From a virus, in the IMG/VR virus record IMGVR_UViG_3300035005_000004, positions 1-56,357 of that record: a stretch of 56,357 bases of DNA. One strand, 5' to 3'. Numbering within the stretch: the stretch's first letter is position 1; each line of letters starts with the position of its first letter. Shown here piece by piece: positions 23,357 to 31,314 of this stretch. The position numbers and the translations under genes were made by a program. Below the pieces are notes generated by a model. It was not told where the DNA came from and searched no databases. It was given only the letters and a program-made list of their open reading frames with translations.

Positions 23357-23523
23357 TCAAGCTTGATCTCTGGGATGTCATCAACGCGAGAACGCCGAAA
23401 GATCGGCCAATCGCTGATACGCTGAAGGATCGCGATGTCGAGCCTGCAAAGCCGGAAGCGAGCGCCCCGGAGCAAGACGGAAAAGGTGCTTCGCCCGGTT
23501 CGACCAAACGTCGGGATCGCTGA
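23353..23523 (+). CDS. Small acidic/basic linker protein, 56 aa
   Basis: GTGA overlap with the portal stop at 23353; TGA at 23521-23523. Starts MIKLDLWDVINARTPKDRP, then a charged low-complexity tail. It overlaps the first ~90 bases of the minor head gene in another frame. The tight coupling favours a real gene; function unknown. Confidence 0.5.
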   Translation: MIKLDLWDVINARTPKDRPIADTLKDRDVEPAKPEASAPEQDGKGASPGSTKRRDR

Positions 23524-24262
23524 AGCATACCGGAAGAAGCTTGATCGTCTCGTCGAGGCCATGCACGTCAGTGTGATGTACTGGGTCAAGGCGTCGTATC
23601 GAGCGAACGAGCCACGTGTTGCAATGGACGAGACGCCGGCGGATGTGCTTCGGCGCACCATGAAACAACTTTCGGCGCAGTGGCTGAAGAAGTTCGATAC
23701 CGCAGCCGAGAACTTGGCAGCCTACTTCGCGCAATCGGTTGAGAAACGATCCACCGCGGCGCTGAAGAAGATTCTTCGCGACGGCGGCATGTCGGTCGAG
23801 TTCAAGATGACGCCGGTGATGCGGGATGTTGTCGACGCCACGGTTCACCAGAATGTTGCCCTGATCAAATCGATCCCCGCCCAGTATCTGGACCAGGTCG
23901 AGGGAATGGTGATGCGATCGGTGCAGACCGGCCGCGATCTCGGGCAACTGGCGTCCGATCTGGAGACAAGGCTGGGCGTCACCAAGCGCCGGGCCGCGTT
24001 TATATCCTTGGATCAGAACAACAAGGCTACGGCGGCTTTCAATCGGGTCAGGTTGCAGGAAGTCGGGATCGACGAGGCCATCTGGACGCACAGCGGTGCC
24101 GCCAGGGAGCCCCGCCATACACATCTGAAGGCCGGGCGCGAAAAGACACGCTATCAGGTTTCGAAAGGTTGGTACGATCCCGCTGTGAAGCAATTCATTC
24201 AGCCCGGCGAACTGATCAACTGCAGATGCGTCGGCAGGCCGGTGATCAAGGGATTTTCGTGA
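23435..24262 (+). CDS. Minor head protein (Mu gpF / SPP1 gp7 family), 275 aa
   Basis: ATG at 23435 after AAGGA. The C-terminal half carries the family pattern: SDLETRLGVTKRRAAFISLD, then EAIWTHSGAAREPRHTHLKA and ELINCRCVGRPVI. The N-terminus is basic. Such proteins bind the portal and enter the head with DNA or guide prohead assembly. Confidence 0.8.
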   Translation: MSSLQSRKRAPRSKTEKVLRPVRPNVGIAEAYRKKLDRLVEAMHVSVMYWVKASYRANEPRVAMDETPADVLRRTMKQLSAQWLKKFDTAAENLAAYFAQSVEKRSTAALKKILRDGGMSVEFKMTPVMRDVVDATVHQNVALIKSIPAQYLDQVEGMVMRSVQTGRDLGQLASDLETRLGVTKRRAAFISLDQNNKATAAFNRVRLQEVGIDEAIWTHSGAAREPRHTHLKAGREKTRYQVSKGWYDPAVKQFIQPGELINCRCVGRPVIKGFS

Positions 24263-24456
24263 TGGGATTGATTGCATCGCCCCCACCGGTTCTTCCAAAA
24301 GACCCGGCTGAAAGGGCCCGCGCCTTGAAGGTAATGCGCTCCATCGATCGTCGAACAAACTACGATCTGCCCGGTGGCTCGTTCCGCAGTCCTGGCATGA
24401 TCATGATCTTTGGCATTTGTTTCGCCATTTGGTCCGCTGTCGCGATGGGCTGGTAG
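24262..24456 (+). CDS. Small C-terminally anchored membrane protein, 64 aa
   Basis: TGATG coupling to the minor head gene at 24262. Starts MGLIASPPPVLPKDPAERA; residues 45-62 (MIMIFGICFAIWSAVAMGW) form one C-terminal membrane helix. Unusual inside a head operon; function unknown. Confidence 0.6.
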   Translation: MGLIASPPPVLPKDPAERARALKVMRSIDRRTNYDLPGGSFRSPGMIMIFGICFAIWSAVAMGW

Positions 24457-24487
24457 CCCAGACGCCGAGTGAAAAGAGGGTTTCGTG

Positions 24488-24658
24488 ATGATTGTCAGCG
24501 AAATCCGAATAGCCGTGCCATTGGCGCTCCGGGCGAAACTACGGGCCCGCATGGTCTTCTGGAAGCTTTGTGCTCTCTTCGGTTGGCAACCTTCAGAAGC
24601 CGACTACGACAGATTGGCGCGTTGGATACTCGACCGCTTGCGTCTCACGGTCGAATAG
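24488..24658 (+). CDS. Hypothetical small protein, 56 aa
   Basis: ATG at 24488 follows AGAGGG by seven bases; TAG at 24656-24658. Starts MIVSEIRIAVPLALRAKLR; amphipathic and Leu/Arg-rich. Not in the frames of its neighbours. The clear ribosome site supports it; function unknown. Confidence 0.5.
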   Translation: MIVSEIRIAVPLALRAKLRARMVFWKLCALFGWQPSEADYDRLARWILDRLRLTVE

Positions 24659-24686
24659 ACCGCACTCCTAACACTGCGAGAATTCT

Positions 24687-26432
24687 ATGCCGGCTGTCTC
24701 TGAGGCTCAGCGGAAGGCGATGTTTGCCGCCGCCGCTGGCAAATCTACGCTCGGCATCCCAAGGGCCGTTGGCGAAGAGTTCGTTGGAAAGGACGCGGCC
24801 GAAGCACGCCCGCTCTATGTTCGCCGCTCGTTGCTGAACACCCGTGAATTCCTGGCATGGGCGATCCTGCAGGGCTTCGACGAGACGCTGAAGGCCGACG
24901 ATCTCCATGTGACAGTGGCCTACAGCAACGAGCCGGTCGATTGGGACCGGTTCAAGCCGCGCGAGAACACTGCCGTCGCCATCCTCGGCCCCCGATCGGT
25001 CGAGGAGCTTGGTGACAAGGGAGCGGTCTGCCTTCTGTTTCAGAGTGACGAACTCGCGGAACGCCACCGCACCTTTGAGGACGGCGGCGCATCTTGGGAT
25101 TGGCCGCAATATAGGCCGCACGTCACGATTACCTATTTCGGAGCGGGCGTCGATCTGACCAAGGTCGCGCCATATGACGGCCCCTTGGAATTCGGACCCG
25201 AGGTCTTCGAGGAAATCGATGACAACTGGTTGGATCGCGTGAAGGGTGCGCAGGATTGCATCGCGTTGGACCGGGCCACGGTTCGCTCGATCGATGCCGA
25301 CGGCCACCTCCACGTCGAGCGGACCCCGATTAGCAAGGCGGTGGTCAACCCATACTATGGCCGTGAGGTTCCAGATTTCGAACGGCTTGGCCTCGATCCA
25401 GAGCACATCTACCGGCTGTATCGTGATCCCAAGGAACTGGCGCGTGCCGCGTCGAGCTTTGAGGGCAAGCCGCTCTTGATCCGCCACAAGCCGGTCAACG
25501 CCGATGATCATCCCAAGGAACTAACCGTCGGCACAATCGGAAGCCCGGTCAGCTTCGACGCGCCCTATCTCACCGCGCCGTTGACGGTGTGGGATGGCAA
25601 GGCAATCGAGTTGATCGAGACCGACGAACAACGAGAGCTTTCAGCCGGGTATCGATACCGCCCGGATATGACACCGGGCACTACGCCGGATGGGGAAGCT
25701 TTTGACGGCACGATGAGAGACATCGGGGGTAATCATTTAGCCCTCGTTGAGCAGGGCCGCGCAGGCCCGGACGTTCTTGTCCAAGATAGCGCACTCACCC
25801 CACGTCCCATGGAGAACATCACAATGGCGACTTCGCCGAAAGCAAAGGCGCGCGCGGCGAGGGTCGCGGCGTTCAAAACTGCCCTCGACGGTAAACTGGC
25901 GGCAGACGCCAATATCGACGAGGTGATCAAGACGCTCATCGCCCAGGACGAAATGGAGCCTCGCGGCGAAGACGAGGAGCATGAAGACAAGAAGGCCGAG
26001 GACGAAGAAGAAGACGAAAAGGCCAAGGGCGCCAAGGACGACGGCGAGGAAGTCGCCGAAGACGAGGATGATGAGGACGACAAGGAGGAGAAGGTCAGCA
26101 AGTCCGCCATGGATGAAGCGATCCGAACCTCTGCCGAAGCCGTCGAGAAGCGTGTTCGGAAACAGTTCAACGACATCCGCATCGCCGAGGACGAGGTTCG
26201 CCCCTACGTCGGCAAAATCGCCGTGGCCTGCGACAGCGCCGACAAGGTCTATCGTCACGCCCTGGATGCCATGAAGATCGATATCGCGGGTCTTCACCCC
26301 TCGGCATATCGCTCCCTGTTGAAGGCTCTCCCCGTGCCTTCGACTTCCGCCGCTCCCGTCACCACTGCCATGGATGCCGCCGCTCAGGACGCTTATTCGC
26401 AGCGTTTCCCGAACGCCGGCCGCCTCAAGTAA
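24687..26432 (+). CDS. Acb1-like 2H phosphodiesterase fused to DUF2213 head-maturation/scaffold protein, 581 aa
   Basis: ATG at 24687. Four parts: a short start (MPAVSEAQRKAMFAAAAGKS); residues ~45-185 with two HxT motifs, HVTVAY (H74, T76) and HVTITY (H145, T147), spaced as in T4 Acb1, a 2H phosphodiesterase that degrades CBASS cyclic nucleotides; residues ~205-375 a DUF2213 part (FEGKPLLIRHKPV, RELSAGYRYRPDMTPG, DIGGNHLALVEQGRAGPDV), known as a prohead protease/scaffold; then an acidic low-complexity stretch (~420-480) and a helical scaffold-like C-terminus. Lies between portal and capsid genes. Maturation cleavage might free the enzyme; that is inference. Confidence 0.8.
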   Translation: MPAVSEAQRKAMFAAAAGKSTLGIPRAVGEEFVGKDAAEARPLYVRRSLLNTREFLAWAILQGFDETLKADDLHVTVAYSNEPVDWDRFKPRENTAVAILGPRSVEELGDKGAVCLLFQSDELAERHRTFEDGGASWDWPQYRPHVTITYFGAGVDLTKVAPYDGPLEFGPEVFEEIDDNWLDRVKGAQDCIALDRATVRSIDADGHLHVERTPISKAVVNPYYGREVPDFERLGLDPEHIYRLYRDPKELARAASSFEGKPLLIRHKPVNADDHPKELTVGTIGSPVSFDAPYLTAPLTVWDGKAIELIETDEQRELSAGYRYRPDMTPGTTPDGEAFDGTMRDIGGNHLALVEQGRAGPDVLVQDSALTPRPMENITMATSPKAKARAARVAAFKTALDGKLAADANIDEVIKTLIAQDEMEPRGEDEEHEDKKAEDEEEDEKAKGAKDDGEEVAEDEDDEDDKEEKVSKSAMDEAIRTSAEAVEKRVRKQFNDIRIAEDEVRPYVGKIAVACDSADKVYRHALDAMKIDIAGLHPSAYRSLLKALPVPSTSAAPVTTAMDAAAQDAYSQRFPNAGRLK

Positions 26433-26444
26433 GGAGATCCAGCA

Positions 26445-26945
26445 ATGTTCCAGAGGCAGGTCAATCTCACCCAGGCGCCGGCCGTTGCCGGTCAGGTCGC
26501 CTCCGTCAATCCGCGCCATTCGGCTCTTACCGTGGAAGGCGGCTTTTGCGCCGGTGCCAATGGCGTCACCGTCGGTCTGTTCGCATGGACGGCCAATGAC
26601 ACCAATGGCGTTCCGCGGCTCCTGAACAACACCGGTTCGGGTTTGCCCACTGGTATCGTGATCCGGACCGAACAGGCCATCATCACGACGTATCTGACCG
26701 AGTTCGGCAACACGATCCCATCCGGCTTCCCGGCCGGCGATATCATCAACGGCGGTGATGTCTGGGTGAACAATGCCGGCGCCGGTGCGGCCACGGTCGG
26801 CATGAAGGCGTTCGCCAATCTCACGACTGGTGTGATCTCCTTCGCAGCCGCTGGCGCCACTGTCGCCGGCAGCATCGAGACCAAGTTCTATGCGGCCACC
26901 GCTGGTGCTGCGTCGGAACTCATCAAAATGACCGACACGATCTAA
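26445..26945 (+). CDS. Head decoration / cement protein, 166 aa
   Basis: ATG at 26445 after AAGGAG. Small, Ala/Gly/Thr-rich beta protein (VASVNPRHSALTVEGGFCAG, GDVWVNNAGAGAATVG, KAFANLTTGVISFAAAG) directly before the major capsid gene, as for structural cement proteins of DUF2184-type phages. It likely coats and stabilises the head. Confidence 0.7.
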   Translation: MFQRQVNLTQAPAVAGQVASVNPRHSALTVEGGFCAGANGVTVGLFAWTANDTNGVPRLLNNTGSGLPTGIVIRTEQAIITTYLTEFGNTIPSGFPAGDIINGGDVWVNNAGAGAATVGMKAFANLTTGVISFAAAGATVAGSIETKFYAATAGAASELIKMTDTI

Positions 26946-26956
26946 GCGAGGCAGCC

Positions 26957-28003
26957 ATGATCAAGCACGTTGATTTCACCCGCCTTGAGCAGGACTGGGG
27001 TATTGTCGTCCTCGCTCAGGACTACCTTCCGCTCGATTACAAGCGAAACTATCAGGTCGCACTGGATGCCCAGCCGACGCTCGCCGTTGGTCCCGGCTCC
27101 AGCGGTGTCCCGGCGCTGTTCACGACCTATGTCGATCCGGAAGTGATCCGGGTTCTTCAGTCTCCCAACAAGGGCGCTGACATCCTCGGCGAACGCAAGG
27201 AAGGCGACTGGACGACCCAGACAGCCATGTTCCTCGTCGTGGAAAACACCGGTGAGGTGTCCAGCTACGGCGACCAGAACAATGTCGGCATGTCGGACGC
27301 GAATGCCACGTTCCCGCAGCGCCAGTCCTATCTGTTCCAGACCATCATCGAATATGGCGATCTTGAACAGGCTCGCATGGCGACGGCAAAGCTGAACTGG
27401 GTTGCTGAAAAGCAGATGTCGGCCGCACTAACGCTGAGCAAGTTCCAGGATTACACCTATCACAACGGTGTTGCTGGTCTGCAGAACTATGGCCTGCTCA
27501 ATGATCCGGCCCTGTCGGCTCCGCTGACCCCGGCCACGAAGGCAGCGGGTGGCGTGACCTGGATCACGGGCGCCGGCGTCATCAATGCCACGGCCAATGA
27601 AGTGTTCGCGGACATCCAGGCCATCTTCAACAAGTTGGTGGCACAGACCGCCGGCCGTGTTGAGGCGACTGATGACATGACCCTGGCGCTGCCTCCGGGC
27701 TCTGCCGTGGCCATGACCTCGACCAACTCGTTCGGCGTCAATGTCACCGATCTTCTGGCCAAGAACTTCCCCAAGCTGAAGGTGAAGACCTCGCCGCGCT
27801 ATGCCACCGGTGCCGGCAATGTCGTCCAGCTCATCGCCGATCGTTTCGACGGTCAGGACACCGGCTTCTGCTCCTTCAATGAAAAATCCCGGGATCATGC
27901 CATCGTTCGCGAGCTCTCGGCCTGGAAGCAGAAGAAGACGGCGGGTAGTTGGGGTGCGGTCATTAGATACCCAGCGGCAGTAGCGCAGCTATTGGGCGTT
28001 TGA
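26957..28003 (+). CDS. Major capsid protein, DUF2184 type, 348 aa
   Basis: ATG at 26957. Length and pattern match DUF2184 capsid proteins: VVENTGEVSSYGDQNNVGMS, SYLFQTIIEYGDLEQARMA, NGVAGLQNYGLLNDP, and the end SWGAVIRYPAAVAQLLGV. HK97 fold expected. Followed by an inserted HNH gene instead of the next head gene. Confidence 0.85.
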   Translation: MIKHVDFTRLEQDWGIVVLAQDYLPLDYKRNYQVALDAQPTLAVGPGSSGVPALFTTYVDPEVIRVLQSPNKGADILGERKEGDWTTQTAMFLVVENTGEVSSYGDQNNVGMSDANATFPQRQSYLFQTIIEYGDLEQARMATAKLNWVAEKQMSAALTLSKFQDYTYHNGVAGLQNYGLLNDPALSAPLTPATKAAGGVTWITGAGVINATANEVFADIQAIFNKLVAQTAGRVEATDDMTLALPPGSAVAMTSTNSFGVNVTDLLAKNFPKLKVKTSPRYATGAGNVVQLIADRFDGQDTGFCSFNEKSRDHAIVRELSAWKQKKTAGSWGAVIRYPAAVAQLLGV

Positions 28004-28021
28004 ACGGGAAAACGAATATGG

Positions 28022-28056
28022 TATACTCGGAGTTCAAAGATTGATTTCCGAGTATA
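28022..28056 (+). promoter_or_regulatory. 10-bp hairpin before the HNH gene
   Basis: TATACTCGGA (28022-28031) pairs perfectly with TCCGAGTATA (28047-28056), loop 15 bases, and the HNH ATG follows four bases later with no ribosome site. Such a hairpin could limit translation of the HNH gene from long late transcripts, or act as a weak terminator after the capsid gene. Hairpin seen; role inferred. Confidence 0.5.
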
Positions 28057-28059
28057 TCA

Positions 28060-28872
28060 ATGTCAAAGAAGTCTGGAACAGATAAATCATGTCAGAACTG
28101 CTCTAATTCGTACTATGTCCCGGCATGGCGAGAGCCTAGCAATTTCTGTTCAATGGCTTGCTTATACGAATGGCGCCGTATTCAACCTCGTCGCACAACC
28201 ACTGTTTCGTTGGTTTGTGCGGAATGTGGATCGCCATACGATGTGCCGACATGCCGAGAAAAGAAGTCCAGATTTTGTTCTCTCGAATGCACTGGAGCCA
28301 ACACGCTCCGGTATCATGGGAATAAGATCAGGGCAGCCTCCATTGAAAATCGTCGGGAGTTCGCTTTCTCCGAAAGTGAGAAAATCGAGAGAAAAAAGCT
28401 CTCTCAACGGCAAGGTTATGCCAAACACCGACCGAGAATTCGGGAAAAGCAAAGATCTGCCTACCAAGAAACTGCTGCCGATCGAAAAATCAGGGCCAAA
28501 GCGGATCGCGTGAGCAATCCTGAAAAATTCAAGCAGTGGCGAAAGAATTCACGGGCTCGCAACGGCGACATAATCCGTGAAAGACGGCGTAATGACTACC
28601 GAAAAAATCGAGCTTGTTACATTGCCAACGCTAGGCAACGTGAATTTGACCTAAAGGCAAGAACACCCTCTTGGGCTGATATGAATGCGATCGCAGAGAT
28701 CTATGCGGAAGCTGATCGCCTTACTCGCGAAACCGGCATCTCGCATCATGTGGATCATATCTATCCTCTTCGAGGAAAGACTTGCAGCGGTCTGCACGTT
28801 CACACGAATTTGAGAGTAGTCCCCGCGTCTATCAACCTTGCGAAGTCCAATTCGATGCCGGAAGGCATCTAG
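28060..28872 (+). CDS. HNH homing endonuclease with zinc motifs, 270 aa
   Basis: ATG at 28060. Two N-terminal zinc-type units (CQNCSNSYYVP...FCSMAC and CAECGSPYDVP...FCSLEC), a long basic helical middle, and a C-terminal HNH core HHVDHIYPLRG...HTNLRVVP...N-x-x-K. It uses more AT-rich codons (aag, aat, tct) than its neighbours and splits the capsid operon, signs of a selfish insertion. No intron or intein is seen, so it is free-standing. Confidence 0.85.
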   Translation: MSKKSGTDKSCQNCSNSYYVPAWREPSNFCSMACLYEWRRIQPRRTTTVSLVCAECGSPYDVPTCREKKSRFCSLECTGANTLRYHGNKIRAASIENRREFAFSESEKIERKKLSQRQGYAKHRPRIREKQRSAYQETAADRKIRAKADRVSNPEKFKQWRKNSRARNGDIIRERRRNDYRKNRACYIANARQREFDLKARTPSWADMNAIAEIYAEADRLTRETGISHHVDHIYPLRGKTCSGLHVHTNLRVVPASINLAKSNSMPEGI

Positions 28873-28894
28873 TATCGTAAAAAGGAAACTCACC

Positions 28895-29320
28895 ATGGCG
28901 AAAACGGTAACCGTGGCTTGCCGCCTCCCGCATGGGCTGGTTCTCCAACTCCAGCGTCAAACGAGCCGTCCGGAGCCCGTCATGGGCGGCGGCTCGCGAG
29001 ACGTGCCGGTGTGGGAGAAGGTGGGTGATACCATCACCCTGAACGGATGGTCTCACGCTGTCGACCGCGCCGCGCCGAACCTGATCATGAACGGCTACGC
29101 GCTGACCTACAACGTCGATGCCGACTTCATGGACAAATGGATGGAGCAGAACGCCGATCATCCGGCCGTGAAGTCGGGCAACATCATGGTCATGACCCGG
29201 GCAGGCGACATCAAGGCCCGCACCCAGGATCATGTCGGCGAACGTGTCGGTTTCGAGCCGCACGATCCGAAGAACCCGATCCCCGAGTTCAAGCGCCGCG
29301 TCGAAACCGCTGCGGCCTGA
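28895..29320 (+). CDS. Hypothetical head/neck protein, 141 aa
   Basis: ATG at 28895 with AAAGGA upstream. Starts MAKTVTVACRLPHGLVLQL; the middle NLIMNGYALTYNVDADFMD suggests a small structural protein. It follows the capsid gene (apart from the HNH insert) and precedes the DUF4054 gene, so a head-completion or decoration role is likely. Confidence 0.7.
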   Translation: MAKTVTVACRLPHGLVLQLQRQTSRPEPVMGGGSRDVPVWEKVGDTITLNGWSHAVDRAAPNLIMNGYALTYNVDADFMDKWMEQNADHPAVKSGNIMVMTRAGDIKARTQDHVGERVGFEPHDPKNPIPEFKRRVETAAA

Positions 29321-29328
29321 GGTCTGAC

Positions 29329-29742
29329 ATGGCTATCACGTTCGATTATGCAGCATGGGCTGCGGCCTATCCTGAGTTCTCGAACGTGACAGAACCTCAG
29401 ATCACGGCGAGAATTCTGCCGAGTGCCCAGCAAGCCATTGCCGGCTTCATCGGAAATGTGATCGATCCTCAGCAACAGACCAACTTCCTGTGGCTGATGG
29501 TTGCGCATCTCTGCAAACTCAACTTTGGCGTAGTCGGTAGCCCGGCAACGGGTCTGGTCGGCCGCATCTCCAGTGCGACCGAGGGCAGTGTCTCGGTGGA
29601 CGTCGAGTTCACCACGAGCCTGGCCCAGGCCTGGTACGCCCAAACCACATACGGCGCGCTGTTCTGGCAGCTTGCCCGTCCGTACTGGCTTGGCGGGTTC
29701 AGCTATCCAGCGCCGCCGCCAACGCCGTTCCCCTATCGGTAA
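29329..29742 (+). CDS. Head-tail adaptor, DUF4054 type, 137 aa
   Basis: ATG at 29329. The opening MAITFDYAAWAAAYPEFSNV, then NFLWLMVAHLCKL and GRISSATEGSVSVDVEF...QTTYGALFWQLARPY, is the typical DUF4054 pattern. These proteins attach to the portal as head-completion (neck) adaptors. Pro-rich end. Confidence 0.8.
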   Translation: MAITFDYAAWAAAYPEFSNVTEPQITARILPSAQQAIAGFIGNVIDPQQQTNFLWLMVAHLCKLNFGVVGSPATGLVGRISSATEGSVSVDVEFTTSLAQAWYAQTTYGALFWQLARPYWLGGFSYPAPPPTPFPYR

Positions 29743-29757
29743 ATCAGGATGAAGATC

Positions 29758-30177
29758 ATGGACGAACAGATGTTCAATGCGCTTCGCAAGGAAGTGCGCG
29801 ATTTCAAGATCGAGACTGAGGATCGGCTTTCCATCGTCGAGGCTCGCCTCGATCGTATCGATGAAGCTCTCGCTGGCGGTGCCCAGGTGATGAACATCGC
29901 AAATGTGACCGTTGCGGCCCCAGTTGAACCGGCGGCAGTGACAGAGCCCGATCATCAGCCCGTCGCAGATGACGGGGGCGCAACTGATCCAGCGGGTCAT
30001 GCCGGCGATGAGCCTGCGGCTGCCGCAGCATCTGTGGCGCCGGCCTCCGAGGAGCCCGCTTCTGATGACGCTCTCGCCACTGCCGATCTATTGAAGGCCG
30101 AAGCGAAATCCGAAGAACCGGCTAAGCCCGAAGAACTACAGGTGCTGCCGCTGAAGGGCTCCAAGGCCAAGAGCTGA
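29758..30177 (+). CDS. Coiled-coil protein with Ala/Pro/Glu-rich tail, 139 aa
   Basis: ATG at 29758 follows AGGA by eight bases; an ATG at 29749 is the alternative. Residues 1-40 form a charged helix (LRKEVRDFKIETEDRLSIVE); residues 50-130 are low-complexity, Ala/Glu/Pro/Asp-rich and probably disordered. Between neck genes, so perhaps a virion or assembly factor. No family recognised. Confidence 0.65.
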   Translation: MDEQMFNALRKEVRDFKIETEDRLSIVEARLDRIDEALAGGAQVMNIANVTVAAPVEPAAVTEPDHQPVADDGGATDPAGHAGDEPAAAAASVAPASEEPASDDALATADLLKAEAKSEEPAKPEELQVLPLKGSKAKS

Positions 30178-30614
30178 TGGTCGCGTTCAGCGGCGGCAAC
30201 AAACTCGCCGCCAAGCTGGCCGAAATCGCGCAGAGCGTCAGCAATGCGTCGAGCGTCGAGATCGGCTTCCTCGCCGGAGCGACTTATCCGGATGGCACCT
30301 CCGTTCCCTTCGTGGCGGCGATGAACGAATTCGGCAATGAGAAGTCACCGCCGCGCCCGTTCTTCCGAGGCATGATCGAGGCGAAGTCTGAGGAATGGCC
30401 GGACGCCATCGGCGGGTTGCTCGTCGAAAACGGCTATAACGCCGACAAGACCCTCGGGCAGACCGGTGCAGCGATCAAGGGCCAGCTTCAAGGCGCGATT
30501 GTCGAATATGTCGGGCCTCCGCTCAGCGAGGCGACCATCGCCCGCAAAGGCAACGACAAGCAGCTCATCGAAACCAGCCACATGCTGAACAGCGTCGACT
30601 GGCGCGTGAAGTAG
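30177..30614 (+). CDS. Neck protein, HK97 gp10-like, 145 aa
   Basis: TGATG overlap at 30177. The segment VEIGFLAGATYPDGTSVPFV, then NEFGNEKSPPRPFFRGMIE and the end LIETSHMLNSVDWRVK, fits gp10-like head-tail joining proteins. Acts at the neck with the DUF4054 protein. Confidence 0.75.
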   Translation: MVAFSGGNKLAAKLAEIAQSVSNASSVEIGFLAGATYPDGTSVPFVAAMNEFGNEKSPPRPFFRGMIEAKSEEWPDAIGGLLVENGYNADKTLGQTGAAIKGQLQGAIVEYVGPPLSEATIARKGNDKQLIETSHMLNSVDWRVK

Positions 30615-30622
30615 GCCAAGCA

Positions 30623-31009
30623 ATGAACCTTCATGGGATTGTAGCGCCGGCAATTGGTGCGGTGAACCCGTTTGTCCCCGCGACGTTGCGACGTTCAACG
30701 GGATACACCACGGCGCCCGACGGATCGCAGATTCCGGCTTACTCCGATTTCGCCATCTCTGTTCAGGTCCAAGCTCTAACGTCCTCGGATCTTCGTTTGC
30801 TCGACGGTCTCAACATCCAGGGCGTTGACCGTGCCGTTTATCTCAACGGTGTGGCTATGGGTGTCGTTCGCAATGTCGGGGCTGGCGGCGATCTCTTCGT
30901 ATTCCCAAACGGAACGTTACCCGAGGGCAATGTGTGGCTCGCTGCGCACGTCCTCGAACGCTGGCCCGATTGGTCAAAAGTGGCTCTGACGCTCCAGGTC
31001 TCACCATAG
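30623..31009 (+). CDS. Head-tail joining / tail completion protein, 128 aa
   Basis: ATG at 30623. Small beta-rich protein (FAISVQVQALTSSDLRLLDGL, VDRAVYLNGVAMGVV, WLAAHVLERWPDWSKV) in the place of neck stoppers in sheath-bearing phages. The exact family is not certain. Confidence 0.65.
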   Translation: MNLHGIVAPAIGAVNPFVPATLRRSTGYTTAPDGSQIPAYSDFAISVQVQALTSSDLRLLDGLNIQGVDRAVYLNGVAMGVVRNVGAGGDLFVFPNGTLPEGNVWLAAHVLERWPDWSKVALTLQVSP

Positions 31010-31018
31010 GAACGGCAC

Positions 31019-31314
31019 ATGTTCTCTCAATCCTACGCGCCGCTCGGATATCAGCAGATCACGAGCCTTGCCGCGTCTACAGCACTTACCGTGCCTCCAG
31101 GCGCGAATGTTGCGCTCATCGACTGCGAAGCTCAGGCGGTCCGTTGGCGGTCCGTTGGCGGGACGATGGCACGGCTCCCACGGCGGCAATCGGCATGACC
31201 ATGGCGGTGGCTGATGCGCCACTTCTGTTCTCGGCCAATCTGGGCGCACTGCGCTTCATCGAGCAGACGGCCGGCGCAAAACTGAACGTCGCCTTCTACA
31301 GGCTGGCCGGGTGA
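31019..31314 (+). pseudogene. Small neck/head gene broken by an 11-bp duplication
   Basis: ATG at 31019 with AGGAAC upstream opens MFSQSYAPLGYQQITSLAAS, but the frame ends early at 31198 (59 aa). The block 31137-31158 is two exact copies of CGGTCCGTTGG. Taking one copy out restores a 94-aa frame running on through GTAPTAAIGMTMAVADAPLL to the stop at 31312-31314, which overlaps the next GTG start. So the gene is recently broken, or the sequence has an error, or length change is regulated. Intact product: small beta-rich virion-type protein of unknown role. Confidence 0.75.
31137..31158. repeat. 11-bp tandem duplication
   Basis: Two perfect copies of CGGTCCGTTGG head to tail, followed by the first three bases of a third. 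The extra copy shifts the reading frame of the gene around it. Confidence 0.9.

Noticed and set aside
24169-24837. Rightward ORFs of 95 and 122 aa around 24169-24837
   Set aside because: Out-of-frame shadows apart from the coupled small gene at 24262 and the one at 24488, which are kept.
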